Under the pieces are notes generated by a model. That model was not told where the DNA came from. It searched no databases and saw only the letters and a list, made by a program, of their open reading frames with translations. The position numbers and the translations under genes were made by a program. Positions 7,743 through 16,945 of a stretch of DNA of 64,000 nucleotides are shown here, in pieces (the first letter of the stretch is position 1; each line of letters begins with the position of its first letter). Source of the stretch: Vibrio mangrovi (GTDB lineage: Bacteria; Pseudomonadota; Gammaproteobacteria; Enterobacterales; Vibrionaceae); the NCBI RefSeq assembly GCF_024346955.1, contig NZ_AP024883.1:930001-994000 (forward strand), in the 5' to 3' direction.

Positions 7743-8879
7743 ATGACGACAGAGCAACCTGAAACAGAACAACAATCAAAAACAGTCATTATAAAGTTGG
7801 GAACCAGCGTCCTGACCGGCGGAACATTGGCTCTTGAACGGGCTCAGATGGTTGAGTTGGTCCGGCAATGTGCTGAACTCAGACGCCAGGGACATGCCGT
7901 TGTCCTGGTTTCTTCCGGAGCCATCGCTGCCGGAAGGGAGCATCTGGGCTACCCGGCACTACCGAATACGATTGCAAGTAAGCAGCTTCTGGCTGCTGTG
8001 GGGCAGAGTCAACTGATCCAGACTTGGGAATCTCTGTTTTCGATTTATGATCTCAAGATTGGCCAGATGTTACTGACCCGGGCTGATCTGGAAGATCGGG
8101 AGCGTTTTTTGAATGCCCGGGATACAGTGAATGCCCTGATTGAAAACGATATTATTCCTATCGTTAATGAGAATGATGCCGTGGCAACCGTAGAAATTAA
8201 GGTTGGTGATAATGACAACCTGTCTGCTTTGGTTGGAATCCTTTGTGGTGCAGATAAGTTGCTTCTCCTGACGGATCAGAAAGGATTATTTACCGCGGAT
8301 CCCCGGAAAGATCCGAATGCCGAATTAATCCGGGAAGTTAAAAAAATTGATGATACGCTGAGAAAAATTGCCGGGGGAAGTGGTACTACGCTGGGAACCG
8401 GAGGAATGGCAACGAAGTTGCAGGCTGCGGATATTGCCCGTCGTGCCGGTATGGAAGTGATTATCGCCTCCGGGCGGGCTCCGAATGTCATTTCTGATTC
8501 TCTCAGCGAACATCCGCAGGGAACCCGTTTTTTACCATTGGAAGAAGCACTGGAAAGCCGGAAACGCTGGATTCTGGCAGGGCCGGCGGCATCAGGTGAT
8601 ATCATCGTTGACGATGGGGCGGTGAAGGCTGTTGTATCCAGAGGGAGCAGTCTGCTGGCGAAAGGGATTACCGGTATTCGTGGTGCTTTTGCCCGTGGTG
8701 ATGTGGCAAGAATCCTGAATCAGTCGGGACAGATTGTTGCCCGGGGAATCTCTTCATATTCCAGCCGGGACTTAGAACTGATCCAGGGTAAACATAGTAA
8801 AGATATTCATGATATTCTGGGACATGACTATGGCTCCGAAGTCATTCATAGAGATGATATGGTCATCATTCAGGAATAA
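7743..8879 (+). CDS. proB: Glutamate 5-kinase
   Basis: ProB phosphorylates glutamate to gamma-glutamyl phosphate, the first step of proline synthesis. From ATG 7743 the protein has 378 residues (TTG 7737 and ATG 7740 are alternative starts; no strong Shine-Dalgarno decides). The amino-acid kinase domain shows KLGTSVLTGG near residue 18, SSGAIAAGREHLGYP near 58, NENDAVAT near 150 and GTGGMATKLQAA near 218. A C-terminal PUA domain follows (VSRGSSLLAKGI near 296). It lies 14 bases upstream of proA in one operon. Confidence 0.96.
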   Translation: MTTEQPETEQQSKTVIIKLGTSVLTGGTLALERAQMVELVRQCAELRRQGHAVVLVSSGAIAAGREHLGYPALPNTIASKQLLAAVGQSQLIQTWESLFSIYDLKIGQMLLTRADLEDRERFLNARDTVNALIENDIIPIVNENDAVATVEIKVGDNDNLSALVGILCGADKLLLLTDQKGLFTADPRKDPNAELIREVKKIDDTLRKIAGGSGTTLGTGGMATKLQAADIARRAGMEVIIASGRAPNVISDSLSEHPQGTRFLPLEEALESRKRWILAGPAASGDIIVDDGAVKAVVSRGSSLLAKGITGIRGAFARGDVARILNQSGQIVARGISSYSSRDLELIQGKHSKDIHDILGHDYGSEVIHRDDMVIIQE

Positions 8880-8893
8880 GAAGGAAGTATAGC

Positions 8894-10144
8894 GTGGACT
8901 TAACATTGATGGGAAAAGCAGCGAAAGAAGCTGCTTTTCATTTATCAACTGCAACAACAGCACAAAAAAATCAGGCTTTGGCAATGATTGCCGATGAACT
9001 GGAAGCGAACAGTGAAGCGATTCTGGCGGCAAATGCGCGGGATATTGAACTGGGGCGTCAGGCTGGATTGAGTGAAGCTTTGCTGGATCGGTTGTTGCTG
9101 AATTCTGAGCGTTTGGCCAGTATTGCCGGAGATGTACGTAATGTGATTGGTTTACAGGACCCGGTTGGTAGTGAAATTGATAGTCGTGTTCTGGAGAATG
9201 GCATGTCACTTTCCCGTCGTCGTGTGCCGCTGGGGGTGGTTGGCGTCATTTATGAGGCCCGGCCTAATGTGACGATCGATATTGCCGCGCTATGTTTGAA
9301 AACCGGTAATGCCAGTATTTTGCGTGGTGGCAAAGAGACGTTTTATTCCAATATGGAGCTGGTGAAAGTGATTCAGTTGTCACTGAAGAAAGCCGGACTA
9401 CCTGCTGCATCGGTACAGTATATTGAGAATCCGGATCGTGCTTTGGTTAGCCAGTTACTGACTCTGGACCAGTATGTCGATATGATTATTCCCCGGGGTG
9501 GCGCAGGTTTACATAAAATGTGTAAGGAAAACAGTACGATTCCTGTCATTATCGGTGGGTTTGGTATCAGTCACATGTTTGTCGATGAGAGTGCGGATCT
9601 GACACGTTCTCTGGACGTGATTGAAAATGCAAAGGTACAACGTCCGTCGGCCTGTAATGCTCTGGATACACTGTTGGTTCATGAAGGTGTCGCAACTGAA
9701 TTTTTACCACGTCTGGTTCAACATCTGGGTGATAAAGTCACTTTTGTTGCAGATGCATCTGCACAGACTGGTCTGAGCGGAGCAACATCTTTGAAAGAGG
9801 CTCAGGAAGGTGATTTTGATACGGAATGGCTCAGTTATACGCTTGGTGTTAAAGTTGTGAAAGATATTCATGAAGCCATTGAGCATATGCGGGAACATCA
9901 TGCCAGCCATTCAGATGCAATCCTGACCAACCGATTGGATCACGCGGAGCTTTTTATCAATGCTGTTGATTCGGCCGCTGTTTATGTGAACGCCTCAACA
10001 CGTTTTACCGATGGTGCTCAATTCGGTTTAGGTGCTGAGGTTGCTGTATCGACTCAGAAATTGCACGCTCGGGGACCGATGGGTCTGGAAGAACTGACCA
10101 GTTATAAGTGGGTTGGTAAAGCAGACTACCTGTCCAGATGTTGA
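8894..10144 (+). CDS. proA: Gamma-glutamyl phosphate reductase
   Basis: ProA reduces gamma-glutamyl phosphate to glutamate-5-semialdehyde with NADPH, the second step of proline synthesis. The 416-residue product matches E. coli ProA (417 aa) end to end. It starts with GTG 8894, preceded by AAGGAAG at good spacing; ATG 8909 is an alternative. The active-site cysteine lies in QRPSACNALDTLL near residue 256, with conserved YEARPNVT near 118 and ILRGGKET near 138. A terminator closes the proBA operon. Confidence 0.96.
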   Translation: MDLTLMGKAAKEAAFHLSTATTAQKNQALAMIADELEANSEAILAANARDIELGRQAGLSEALLDRLLLNSERLASIAGDVRNVIGLQDPVGSEIDSRVLENGMSLSRRRVPLGVVGVIYEARPNVTIDIAALCLKTGNASILRGGKETFYSNMELVKVIQLSLKKAGLPAASVQYIENPDRALVSQLLTLDQYVDMIIPRGGAGLHKMCKENSTIPVIIGGFGISHMFVDESADLTRSLDVIENAKVQRPSACNALDTLLVHEGVATEFLPRLVQHLGDKVTFVADASAQTGLSGATSLKEAQEGDFDTEWLSYTLGVKVVKDIHEAIEHMREHHASHSDAILTNRLDHAELFINAVDSAAVYVNASTRFTDGAQFGLGAEVAVSTQKLHARGPMGLEELTSYKWVGKADYLSRC

Positions 10145-10180
10145 TATTTTCAGGGTATATATAAGCGATTGTGTGATAAG

Positions 10181-10203
10181 GGGGCATTTCTGCCCCTTTT
10201 TCT
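10181..10203 (+). terminator. Intrinsic terminator after proA
   Basis: GGGGCA / TGCCCC with a 4-base loop followed by TTTTTCTTT, 36 bases after the proA stop. Confidence 0.8.
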
Positions 10204-10256
10204 TTCACTCCTGTCTGCAATTCCGTTACACTCACTCTCACTAGAATGGAGGTGAT

Positions 10257-10706
10257 ATGCATTGTCCTTTTTGTTCGGAAAATGATACGAAAGTGATCGA
10301 TTCCCGGCTGGTTGCCGATGGCCACCAAGTGCGCCGCCGCCGTCAATGTCTGGCTTGCCATGAGCGATTTACGACATTTGAAACAGCTGAGCTGGTGATG
10401 CCCAGAGTGATTAAATCAAATGGAAACCGTGAACCATTTGATGAAGATAAAATGGTTAACGGTATGCTGAGAGCGCTGGAAAAGCGGCCTGTGAGTGCTG
10501 ATGCGATTGATTTGTCAATCAGTACGATTAAGTCACGTCTGCGGGCGACCGGAGAACGGGAAGTGCCCAGCGAATTGATTGGTAACCTGGTGATGGAACA
10601 GCTCAAAGAGCTGGATAAAGTTGCTTATATTCGTTTTGCATCAGTTTACCGGAGCTTTGAAGATATCCGAGAGTTTGGTGAAGAAATCGCCAAACTGGAA
10701 GACTAA
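10257..10706 (+). CDS. nrdR: Transcriptional repressor NrdR
   Basis: NrdR is a zinc-finger plus ATP-cone repressor of ribonucleotide reductase operons. The 149-residue protein has the four zinc-ligand cysteines at CPFC (residues 3-6) and CLAC (near 31-34), the RRRRQC basic stretch between them, and an ATP-cone domain from about residue 49 (VIKSNGNREPFDEDK). The start is backed by a strong GGAGGTGAT site. It is 13 bases upstream of ribD, the common nrdR-ribD arrangement in gammaproteobacteria. Confidence 0.96.
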   Translation: MHCPFCSENDTKVIDSRLVADGHQVRRRRQCLACHERFTTFETAELVMPRVIKSNGNREPFDEDKMVNGMLRALEKRPVSADAIDLSISTIKSRLRATGEREVPSELIGNLVMEQLKELDKVAYIRFASVYRSFEDIREFGEEIAKLED

Positions 10707-10719
10707 AAAGGTTTGATCC

Positions 10720-11832
10720 ATGAGCATATTTAGCGCATTTGACTATCAGATGATGTCAAGGGCGATTGCACTGGCAAAGCAGGGGATTTATACCACAACA
10801 CCGAATCCGAATGTCGGATGTGTTTTGGTCAGAGACGGCCAGATTGTTGGTGAAGGTTATCATATTCAGGCCGGAGGGCCTCATGCTGAAGTCCATGCAT
10901 TACGGATGGCTGGAGAACAAGCCAAAGGTGCGACTGCTTATGTCACGCTTGAACCCTGTTCTCACTATGGCAGAACGCCACCTTGTGCAGAAGGACTGAT
11001 TCAGGCCGGTGTCCGAAAAGTTATTTGTGCGATGCAGGATCCGAATCCGCAGGTTGCCGGCCGGGGGATGGCTATGTTGCAGGATGCCGGAATCGAAGTC
11101 CTGAGTGGATTACTGGAAGATGATGCTAATGCGCTGAACCCGGCTTTTATCAAACGAATGAAAACAGGCCTGCCCTGGGTTCAGTTAAAGATGGCCGCTA
11201 GTCTGGATGGGCAGACCGCATTAGCCAATGGCGTCAGTCAATGGATAACCTCTCCGGAGGCTCGGTGTGATGTGCAGAAGTTCCGGGCTGGTGCTGGTGC
11301 AATTTTGTCAACAAGCCGCACGGTTATCGCTGATAATGCCTCTCTGACGGTCCGGGATAGTGAGTTACCTGAATCTGTCCGGCATGTTTATCCGCTGGCT
11401 GAGATCCGGCAACCCATGCGCATCATTCTGGATCAGCATCATCAGTTATATTCCGGGCTGAAGCTTTATGATGCCGGTGGGACAGTGATGACTGTCGGGC
11501 AGGAAGATGCGGATATTTGTATTGCGACTGAATCAACAGGTAAACTCGACCTCCGCCACCTGTTCAGAACTCTGGCCGATGAACATCAAATCAACCATCT
11601 CTGGGTTGAAGCGGGAGCAACACTCTCCCAAACACTGTTATCGCAACAGTTAGTGGATGAAATTATTTTATACTTAGCACCTAAGTTAATGGGAAGTGAC
11701 GGACGGGGATTGTTTGGCAGTTTTGGTTTTGAGGTAATGAAAGACGTTTTTCAACTTGAAATCTCAGATATTGTCCGGGTTGGCCCCGATATTCGTATCA
11801 CTGCAATACCGCAGTATCACTCCTTTGTTTAA
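10720..11832 (+). CDS. ribD: Bifunctional diaminohydroxyphosphoribosylaminopyrimidine deaminase / 5-amino-6-(5-phosphoribosylamino)uracil reductase
   Basis: RibD catalyses the second and third steps of riboflavin synthesis: deamination of the pyrimidine ring and reduction of the ribose side chain. The 370-residue chain starts with a cytidine-deaminase-like domain (HAEVHAL near residue 52; zinc site EPCSHYGRTPPC near 84) and ends with a reductase domain from about 150 (LKMAASLDGQTA; HLWVEAGATLSQ near 293). It is followed by ribE after 18 bases, within the nrdR-ribD-ribE-ribBX-ribH cluster. Confidence 0.96.
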   Translation: MSIFSAFDYQMMSRAIALAKQGIYTTTPNPNVGCVLVRDGQIVGEGYHIQAGGPHAEVHALRMAGEQAKGATAYVTLEPCSHYGRTPPCAEGLIQAGVRKVICAMQDPNPQVAGRGMAMLQDAGIEVLSGLLEDDANALNPAFIKRMKTGLPWVQLKMAASLDGQTALANGVSQWITSPEARCDVQKFRAGAGAILSTSRTVIADNASLTVRDSELPESVRHVYPLAEIRQPMRIILDQHHQLYSGLKLYDAGGTVMTVGQEDADICIATESTGKLDLRHLFRTLADEHQINHLWVEAGATLSQTLLSQQLVDEIILYLAPKLMGSDGRGLFGSFGFEVMKDVFQLEISDIVRVGPDIRITAIPQYHSFV

Positions 11833-11850
11833 GAATATAAGAGTAACTTT

Positions 11851-12510
11851 ATGTTTACAGGTATTGTTGAGTCGACCGGAACACTGATGGCAATTACTCC
11901 TAAAGGGGAAGATGTGTCTATTCAGGTCGATGTCGGTTCTTTGGATATGACAGATGTCAGGCTTGGGGACAGTATTGCGACCAATGGTGTGTGTCTGACC
12001 GTGGTTCACATGACCGAGAAAACTTATACCGCCGATTTGTCTTTAGAAACCCTGAATAAGTCGAGTTTTGCTCAGGCTCGTGTTGGTGATCAGGTTAATC
12101 TGGAAAAGGCAATGCTGCCGACGACCCGGTTTGGCGGACATATTGTTTCCGGTCATGTCGACGGCATCGGGGAGATTGTCGAACGTGCTCAGGTCGGGCG
12201 GGCAATCGAATTCTGGATCGCCTTACCGGAAGAGCTTGCCCGATACGTGGCTGAAAAAGGGTCGATTACGGTTGACGGTATTAGTCTGACAGTGAATGCC
12301 TTGCGTAAGAATACCTTTAAACTGACAATCATTCCCCATACTTCGTCAGAAACAACGATTCATTCATTTCAGGTCGGACGGAAAGTCAATCTGGAAGTCG
12401 ATGTGATGGCTCGCTATCTGGAGCGATTACTGAGTGCCGGTAAAGCTGATCAGAATGAGCCCGGCTCCTCCATCACTTTCGAATTTCTGCAACAAAATGG
12501 TTTTGCCTGA
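11851..12510 (+). CDS. ribE: Riboflavin synthase alpha subunit
   Basis: Riboflavin synthase dismutates two molecules of 6,7-dimethyl-8-ribityllumazine to riboflavin and the aminopyrimidine. The 219-residue protein has two tandem lumazine-binding repeats, each with the typical motifs (MFTGIVE at the start; GVCLTV near residue 48; GGHIVSGHVDGIG near 95; GISLTVNA near 145). The length is slightly above the usual 213. The gene is called ribC or ribE depending on the species. It lies between ribD and ribBX. Confidence 0.95.
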   Translation: MFTGIVESTGTLMAITPKGEDVSIQVDVGSLDMTDVRLGDSIATNGVCLTVVHMTEKTYTADLSLETLNKSSFAQARVGDQVNLEKAMLPTTRFGGHIVSGHVDGIGEIVERAQVGRAIEFWIALPEELARYVAEKGSITVDGISLTVNALRKNTFKLTIIPHTSSETTIHSFQVGRKVNLEVDVMARYLERLLSAGKADQNEPGSSITFEFLQQNGFA

Positions 12511-12590
12511 ATCACAGAAATTGTGGATGTCAGGTGGCATTGAAGAATTATACAAATAAATGTACTGAATCAGTACCGAGGATAGAAACA

Positions 12591-13700
12591 ATGGCGATTA
12601 GCACCCCCCAGGAAATTATCGAAGATATTCGTCAGGGTAAAATGGTTATCCTGATGGATGATGAAGACCGTGAGAATGAAGGCGATGTGATTATTGCCGC
12701 AGAGCATGTCACACCTGAAGCGATCAATTTTATGGCAACACACGGGCGGGGACTGATTTGTCTGACAATGACGAAAGAACGTTGTCAGCGTCTGGGACTG
12801 GCTCCAATGGTTCAGGATAATAACGCACAGTTTACGACTAACTTTACCGTGTCTATTGAAGCTGCTGAAGGTGTGACGACCGGAATTTCCGCTGGAGATC
12901 GGGCCCGGACTGTTCAGGCAGCTGTTGCAGCGGATGCTAAAGCATCAGATTTGGTTCAGCCGGGACATATTTTTCCTCTGGCTGCCCAGGATGGTGGTGT
13001 GCTGACCCGTGCCGGCCACACCGAAGCCGGATGTGATCTGGCCAGATTAGCCGGGCTGGAACCTGCTTCAGTGATTGTTGAAATCCTGAAAGAGGACGGC
13101 AGTATGGCAAGACGTCCGGATTTGGAAGTTTTTGCAGAGAAGCACCAGATTAAGTTAGGCACAATTGCCGATTTGATTGAATACCGGAACAATACAGAAA
13201 CAACCATTGAGCGTGTTGCAAGCTGTAAACTACCGACGGCTTACGGTGAGTTCGATCTGATCACCTACCGGGATGTTATCGATAATCAGATTCACTATGC
13301 ACTGGTCAAAGAAAAAAACGGGCAGAATGTGCCTTTGGTCCGTGTACATCTGATTAATACATTCACGGATGTACTCCACAGTGACCGGAATACGGATCGG
13401 AGCTGGAGTATTGAAGATGCAATGAAACGTATTGATGCTGAAGGTGGTGTGTTGGTCTTACTGGGGAATGAAGAATCTCCGGAACTGATTATTCACCGGG
13501 TTAAAATGTTTGAGTTGCAGGATAAAGGCGAAGTGCCAGCGATGGCGAAAAAGCAAGGAACATCCCGTCGTGTCGGTGTTGGCTCTCAGATCCTTGCTGA
13601 TTTGGGTGTGACCGATATGAAGTTGCTTTCTTCTGCCAATAAAAAATATCATGCGTTGGGTGGATTTGGTCTGAATGTAATTGAATATGTCAGTGAGTGA
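12591..13700 (+). CDS. ribB: 3,4-dihydroxy-2-butanone-4-phosphate synthase with degenerate GTP cyclohydrolase II domain (RibBX type)
   Basis: The N-terminal half (residues 1 to about 205) is a complete RibB domain making the four-carbon unit of lumazine from ribulose 5-phosphate, with MDDEDRENEGD near residue 20 and the RAGHTEAG motif near 142. The C-terminal half (about 206-369) has the fold of GTP cyclohydrolase II, but the three zinc-binding cysteines are absent: where the family has a CxTGD...RCDCG segment this reads HLINTFTDVLHSDRNTDRSW. It therefore matches the RibBX variant known in Proteobacteria, with only RibB activity expected. ATG 12591 with GAGGATAG upstream is chosen over the in-frame codon at 12534. 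Confidence 0.9.
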   Translation: MAISTPQEIIEDIRQGKMVILMDDEDRENEGDVIIAAEHVTPEAINFMATHGRGLICLTMTKERCQRLGLAPMVQDNNAQFTTNFTVSIEAAEGVTTGISAGDRARTVQAAVAADAKASDLVQPGHIFPLAAQDGGVLTRAGHTEAGCDLARLAGLEPASVIVEILKEDGSMARRPDLEVFAEKHQIKLGTIADLIEYRNNTETTIERVASCKLPTAYGEFDLITYRDVIDNQIHYALVKEKNGQNVPLVRVHLINTFTDVLHSDRNTDRSWSIEDAMKRIDAEGGVLVLLGNEESPELIIHRVKMFELQDKGEVPAMAKKQGTSRRVGVGSQILADLGVTDMKLLSSANKKYHALGGFGLNVIEYVSE

Positions 13701-13721
13701 TCAGATCGTTCACTATTGATT

Positions 13722-13752
13722 GAAAGCCGTGAATGTGTTTCGCGGCTTTCTC
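13722..13752 (+). terminator. Hairpin between ribBX and ribH, weak terminator
   Basis: GAAAGCCG / CGGCTTTC with a 13-base loop followed by TCTCC. The T tract is poor, so partial read-through into ribH is likely. Confidence 0.45.
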
Positions 13753-13836
13753 CGGAAATACCATTAGATATTGATTATGGAACTATGCTAGAATCCGGCG
13801 ATTCTCGCTGATGAACAGAGTTTTTAAGGAAAGTTT

Positions 13837-14307
13837 ATGAAAGTGATTGAGGGAGGTTTCCCTGCACCTCACGCGAAAATTGCGATTGTCATTTCACGGT
13901 TTAATAGTTTTATTAATGAAAGTTTACTTTCCGGTGCGATTGACACGCTGAAACGTCATGGTCAGGTAAGTGATGAGAATATCACAGTTGTTCGTTGCCC
14001 AGGTGCAGTAGAGTTGCCTCTGGTCGCTCAGCGAGTCGCAAAAACCGGTAAATTTGATGCAATCGTATCTCTGGGGACAGTGATCCGTGGTGGAACACCA
14101 CACTTTGACTACGTTTGTAACGAATGTAATAAAGGCTTAGCTCAGGTTTCTCTGGAATACAGCCTTCCGGTAGCTTTCGGTGTATTGACTGTTGATACCA
14201 TCGACCAAGCTATCGAACGCGCAGGAACCAAGGCTGGTAACAAAGGTGCAGAGGCAGCACTAAGCGCACTTGAAATGATTAATGTTCTTTCTGCAATTGA
14301 TTCCTAA
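13837..14307 (+). CDS. ribH: 6,7-dimethyl-8-ribityllumazine synthase
   Basis: RibH condenses the aminopyrimidine with the four-carbon phosphate to make lumazine, forming an icosahedral or pentameric shell in the cytoplasm. The 156-residue product has the standard length. Substrate motifs are present: SRFNSFIN near residue 21, VRCPGAVELPL near 50, SLGTVIRGGTPHFDYV near 79 and VAFGVLTVDT near 111. The stop TAA overlaps the nusB ATG by one base, so ribH and nusB are coupled. Confidence 0.96.
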   Translation: MKVIEGGFPAPHAKIAIVISRFNSFINESLLSGAIDTLKRHGQVSDENITVVRCPGAVELPLVAQRVAKTGKFDAIVSLGTVIRGGTPHFDYVCNECNKGLAQVSLEYSLPVAFGVLTVDTIDQAIERAGTKAGNKGAEAALSALEMINVLSAIDS

Positions 14308-14774
14308 TGGGGGCACGCGTGAAACCAGCCGCACGTCGTAATGCACGTCAGTTTGCTTTGCAAGCTATTTATTCTTGGCAAATTACTCGTGAGAATGTCT
14401 CAACAATTGAGGCTCAGTTTCTCTCTGGTGATAAGTATGATGATGAAGAGCATCATTCAACGGAGCCAGCGCTTCGGGCACCTGAAACTGACGTTGAGTA
14501 TTTTCGTGATTTGCTAGCAGGCGTCGTATTACATCATACTGAGCTGGATAGCAAAATTCGCCCTTATGCTTCTCGTCCGATGCAGGATCTGGATATGATG
14601 GAGCTTGCTTTACTTCGTTTAGCGATGTACGAGATGACACGTCGCGATGATGTGCCTTACAAGGTTGTCATCAATGAAGCGATTGAACTGGCGAAATCTT
14701 TTGCTGCAGAAGATAGTCATAAGTTCGTCAATGGTGTGCTGGATAAAGCTGCACCTCATGTACGCAAGAAGTAA
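14307..14774 (+). CDS. nusB: Transcription antitermination factor NusB
   Basis: NusB binds boxA RNA with S10 to promote antitermination of rRNA operons. The 155-residue all-helical protein begins RNARQFALQAIYSWQ, the RNA-binding N-terminal helix, and ends with HKFVNGVLDKAAPHVRKK, both family hallmarks. It is translated from an ATG that shares its A with the ribH stop. An intrinsic terminator follows. Confidence 0.96.
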   Translation: MGARVKPAARRNARQFALQAIYSWQITRENVSTIEAQFLSGDKYDDEEHHSTEPALRAPETDVEYFRDLLAGVVLHHTELDSKIRPYASRPMQDLDMMELALLRLAMYEMTRRDDVPYKVVINEAIELAKSFAAEDSHKFVNGVLDKAAPHVRKK

Positions 14775-14792
14775 AAAACGATTAAAATAAAC

Positions 14793-14818
14793 AGGTCAGC
14801 GAGAGCTGACCTTTTTTA
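14793..14818 (+). terminator. Intrinsic terminator after nusB
   Basis: AGGTCAGC / GCTGACCT, a perfect 8-base stem with a GAGA loop followed by TTTTTTA. Confidence 0.85.
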
Positions 14819-14871
14819 TGAGCAGTATATTCTGGCATCATCGATTGTGTCTCCATATTCAGGAAAATTTT

Positions 14872-15849
14872 ATGACTGGTGAATTTAGTTTAATTGACCG
14901 TTTTTTTAAGCAACGGCAAGCACAGCGTAAAGATGTTCAGCTTGGTATTGGTGATGATTGCGCCATAGTAAAAGTGCCAGAGCAGGTCAGGCTTGCCATC
15001 AGTACCGATACTATGGTTTCCGGAACTCATTTTCTTCCTGACGCGAATCCAGCCTGGGTCGCACATAAAGCACTGGCATCCAATTTGAGTGATTTGGCAT
15101 CAATGGGGGCAACTCCGGCCTGGTGTTCTCTGGCTCTGACTTTGCCAGAGACAGATACAGAATGGCTGAGTCAGTTCTGTGATGCTTTTTTTGAGTTGGC
15201 GAGTTATTACAATATCCAACTGATTGGCGGAGATACAACCCGTGGGCCGCTGAGTATTACATTGACTGTTCATGGCTTTGTTCCGGAAGATCAGGTTCTG
15301 ACGCGTCAGGGAGCAAAAGTCGGAGATTGGATCTATGTGACCGGAACGCTGGGAGACAGTAAAGCTGGATTAGAGCTGATTCTGTCCGGGGAGCAGATGG
15401 TTCATCCTTCAGGTGCCGAACTGGAAAAGCGTCATTATTTGTCTTCTCCCCGGGTTCTTGCCGGGCAGGCTTTGTTAAAACTGGCTTCTTCCGCCATTGA
15501 TATATCCGATGGTTTGGCCGCCGATGTTCAACATATTCTGGAATGTTCCGGGGTCGGTGCCAGTATTGATGTGAGTTGTTTACCTGTATCGAAAGAGCTA
15601 TTGCAGTATTTGGGCGATGATATTGTCAAAGCGCAGCAGTATGCTTTGACGAGTGGTGAAGAGTATGAGCTCTGTTTTACGGTTTCAGAGGGAAATAAAG
15701 GTTCACTGGAGAGTGCTCTTTCTCATTGTGATACACCACTGACTTGCATCGGACAAATTCGGCCTCAGGGGCAGTGGGAACTACATGATAAAGGGAAACC
15801 ACTTGCGTGGAACCTGACCGGTTATGATCATTTTCGGCGGGAGAAATAA
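14872..15849 (+). CDS. thiL: Thiamine-monophosphate kinase
   Basis: ThiL phosphorylates thiamine monophosphate to thiamine pyrophosphate, the last step of cofactor synthesis. ATG 14872, preceded by AGGAAA, gives 325 residues starting MTGEFSLIDRFF as in E. coli ThiL; the longer frame from 14818 begins inside the nusB terminator and is rejected. PurM-like ATP-binding motifs are seen: GIGDDCAI near residue 26, LSDLASMGA near 71 and QLIGGDTTRGP near 115, with DISDGLAAD near 208. It lies 3 bases from pgpA. Confidence 0.95.
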   Translation: MTGEFSLIDRFFKQRQAQRKDVQLGIGDDCAIVKVPEQVRLAISTDTMVSGTHFLPDANPAWVAHKALASNLSDLASMGATPAWCSLALTLPETDTEWLSQFCDAFFELASYYNIQLIGGDTTRGPLSITLTVHGFVPEDQVLTRQGAKVGDWIYVTGTLGDSKAGLELILSGEQMVHPSGAELEKRHYLSSPRVLAGQALLKLASSAIDISDGLAADVQHILECSGVGASIDVSCLPVSKELLQYLGDDIVKAQQYALTSGEEYELCFTVSEGNKGSLESALSHCDTPLTCIGQIRPQGQWELHDKGKPLAWNLTGYDHFRREK

Positions 15850-15852
15850 GTC

Positions 15853-16356
15853 ATGAAACCAACTGAACGGCTGAATCTGTGTAATCCCTGGCATCTGCTT
15901 GCGACTGGTTTCGGGAGTGGATTGTCTCCGGTTATTCCCGGAACTATGGGAACACTGGCTGCTATTCCGTTTTATTTGCTGTTGGCACAATTACCATTTG
16001 GGATCTACGTTGCTGTGATCGTCATTGCTGCATTGGTCGGCATCAAAATATGTCAGAAGACTTCAGACGATATGCAAGTCCATGATCACGGTTCTATTGT
16101 ATGGGATGAGTTTGTCGGATTTTGGATCACGATGCTGATTATTCCCTATATGGTTCAGGGAGTGGGTGACTGGTCATGGATTGCATCGGGATTTGTGTTG
16201 TTCCGTTTCTTTGATATGGTGAAACCGTGGCCGATTAGCTGGTTGGATCGCCATGTCGAAGGTGGTTTTGGGATTATGATCGACGATGTTCTTGCCGGTA
16301 TAATGGCCGGTATTGTCCTGACTGTGATTGGTTTCGGTATGGCATGGTTTGGTTAA
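15853..16356 (+). CDS. pgpA: Phosphatidylglycerophosphatase A
   Basis: PgpA removes the phosphate from phosphatidylglycerophosphate in the inner membrane to give phosphatidylglycerol. The 167-residue protein has four hydrophobic segments and the conserved motifs GFGSGLSPVIPGTMGT near residue 20, VWDEFVGFW near 84 and RFFDMVKPWPI near 117. It follows thiL by 3 bases, as in E. coli. A hairpin shared with the convergent yaeH gene follows. Confidence 0.95.
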   Translation: MKPTERLNLCNPWHLLATGFGSGLSPVIPGTMGTLAAIPFYLLLAQLPFGIYVAVIVIAALVGIKICQKTSDDMQVHDHGSIVWDEFVGFWITMLIIPYMVQGVGDWSWIASGFVLFRFFDMVKPWPISWLDRHVEGGFGIMIDDVLAGIMAGIVLTVIGFGMAWFG

Positions 16357-16368
16357 AGGTCAAAACTT

Positions 16369-16396
16369 ACAGGTTCCCGTTCAGGAACCTGTTGTT
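16369..16396. terminator. Hairpin between convergent pgpA and yaeH
   Basis: ACAGGTTCC / GGAACCTGT with a 6-base loop, between the ends of two converging genes. The T tract is weak on both strands. Confidence 0.6.
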
Positions 16397-16407
16397 TGGC
16401 TGTCAGA

Positions 16408-16791
16408 TCACTTCAGTTTCATGAGATCTGTTTCTATTTCGTGGATTTTACTGGTGACGACTTTTTCAAGATGACGTAAATCATTGAGTATTTTTTCTTT
16501 CAGATCACTTTCGGAGAGCTGTTCCGGAGTGGTAATCCGGTTCAGTTCATCAATCACCAACGTAAGATTCCGGTTGATTTCCGTGACTTCTTTATACTGA
16601 TGACTACCACTATCGACGAGAACATTTTTGACTTGTCTCGGATATTTAAACTTAACGCTTTTGGCGAATAGTTCTCCCCTTTGTTTGTGAAAATAAATTT
16701 TCAGCACATCTTTCAGCGCTTCCTGACGGAGCGTGTAGCGTTCTATCTGGGTTGGATCATGTATTCCCAAGCTCGTGAGATGGGGGAACAT
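16408..16791 (-). CDS. yaeH: UPF0325 family protein YaeH (DUF3461)
   Basis: A small cytosolic protein of unknown function, widespread in gammaproteobacteria. The 127-residue sequence matches E. coli YaeH strongly in the central tract (DVLKIYFHKQRGE and AKSVKFKYPRQ near residues 28-52) and in the acidic helical tail (DLRHLEKVVTSKI). It lies on the minus strand downstream of glnD, as in E. coli where yaeH, dapD and glnD are neighbours; dapD is not here. Confidence 0.93.
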   Translation of the reverse strand: MFPHLTSLGIHDPTQIERYTLRQEALKDVLKIYFHKQRGELFAKSVKFKYPRQVKNVLVDSGSHQYKEVTEINRNLTLVIDELNRITTPEQLSESDLKEKILNDLRHLEKVVTSKIHEIETDLMKLK

Positions 16792-16945
16792 AGGCTACCT
16801 CTCTGATGACAAGTGATATATTCAATGTATCAGCCTCTTTCCGGTAGAGGTAGCACACGCTCCTATTTTGCATTGAAGTTGTGGTGTAGATCGCTCTCTC
16901 TGTTTATCTCAGAGAGGCTCTCTGTCTGGCTGTGGGATGTCTGGC

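Noticed and set aside
12511..12590. FMN riboswitch before the riboflavin gene ribBX
   Set aside because: The gap is too short and lacks the RFN element's conserved AGGG and GATTC-type segments.
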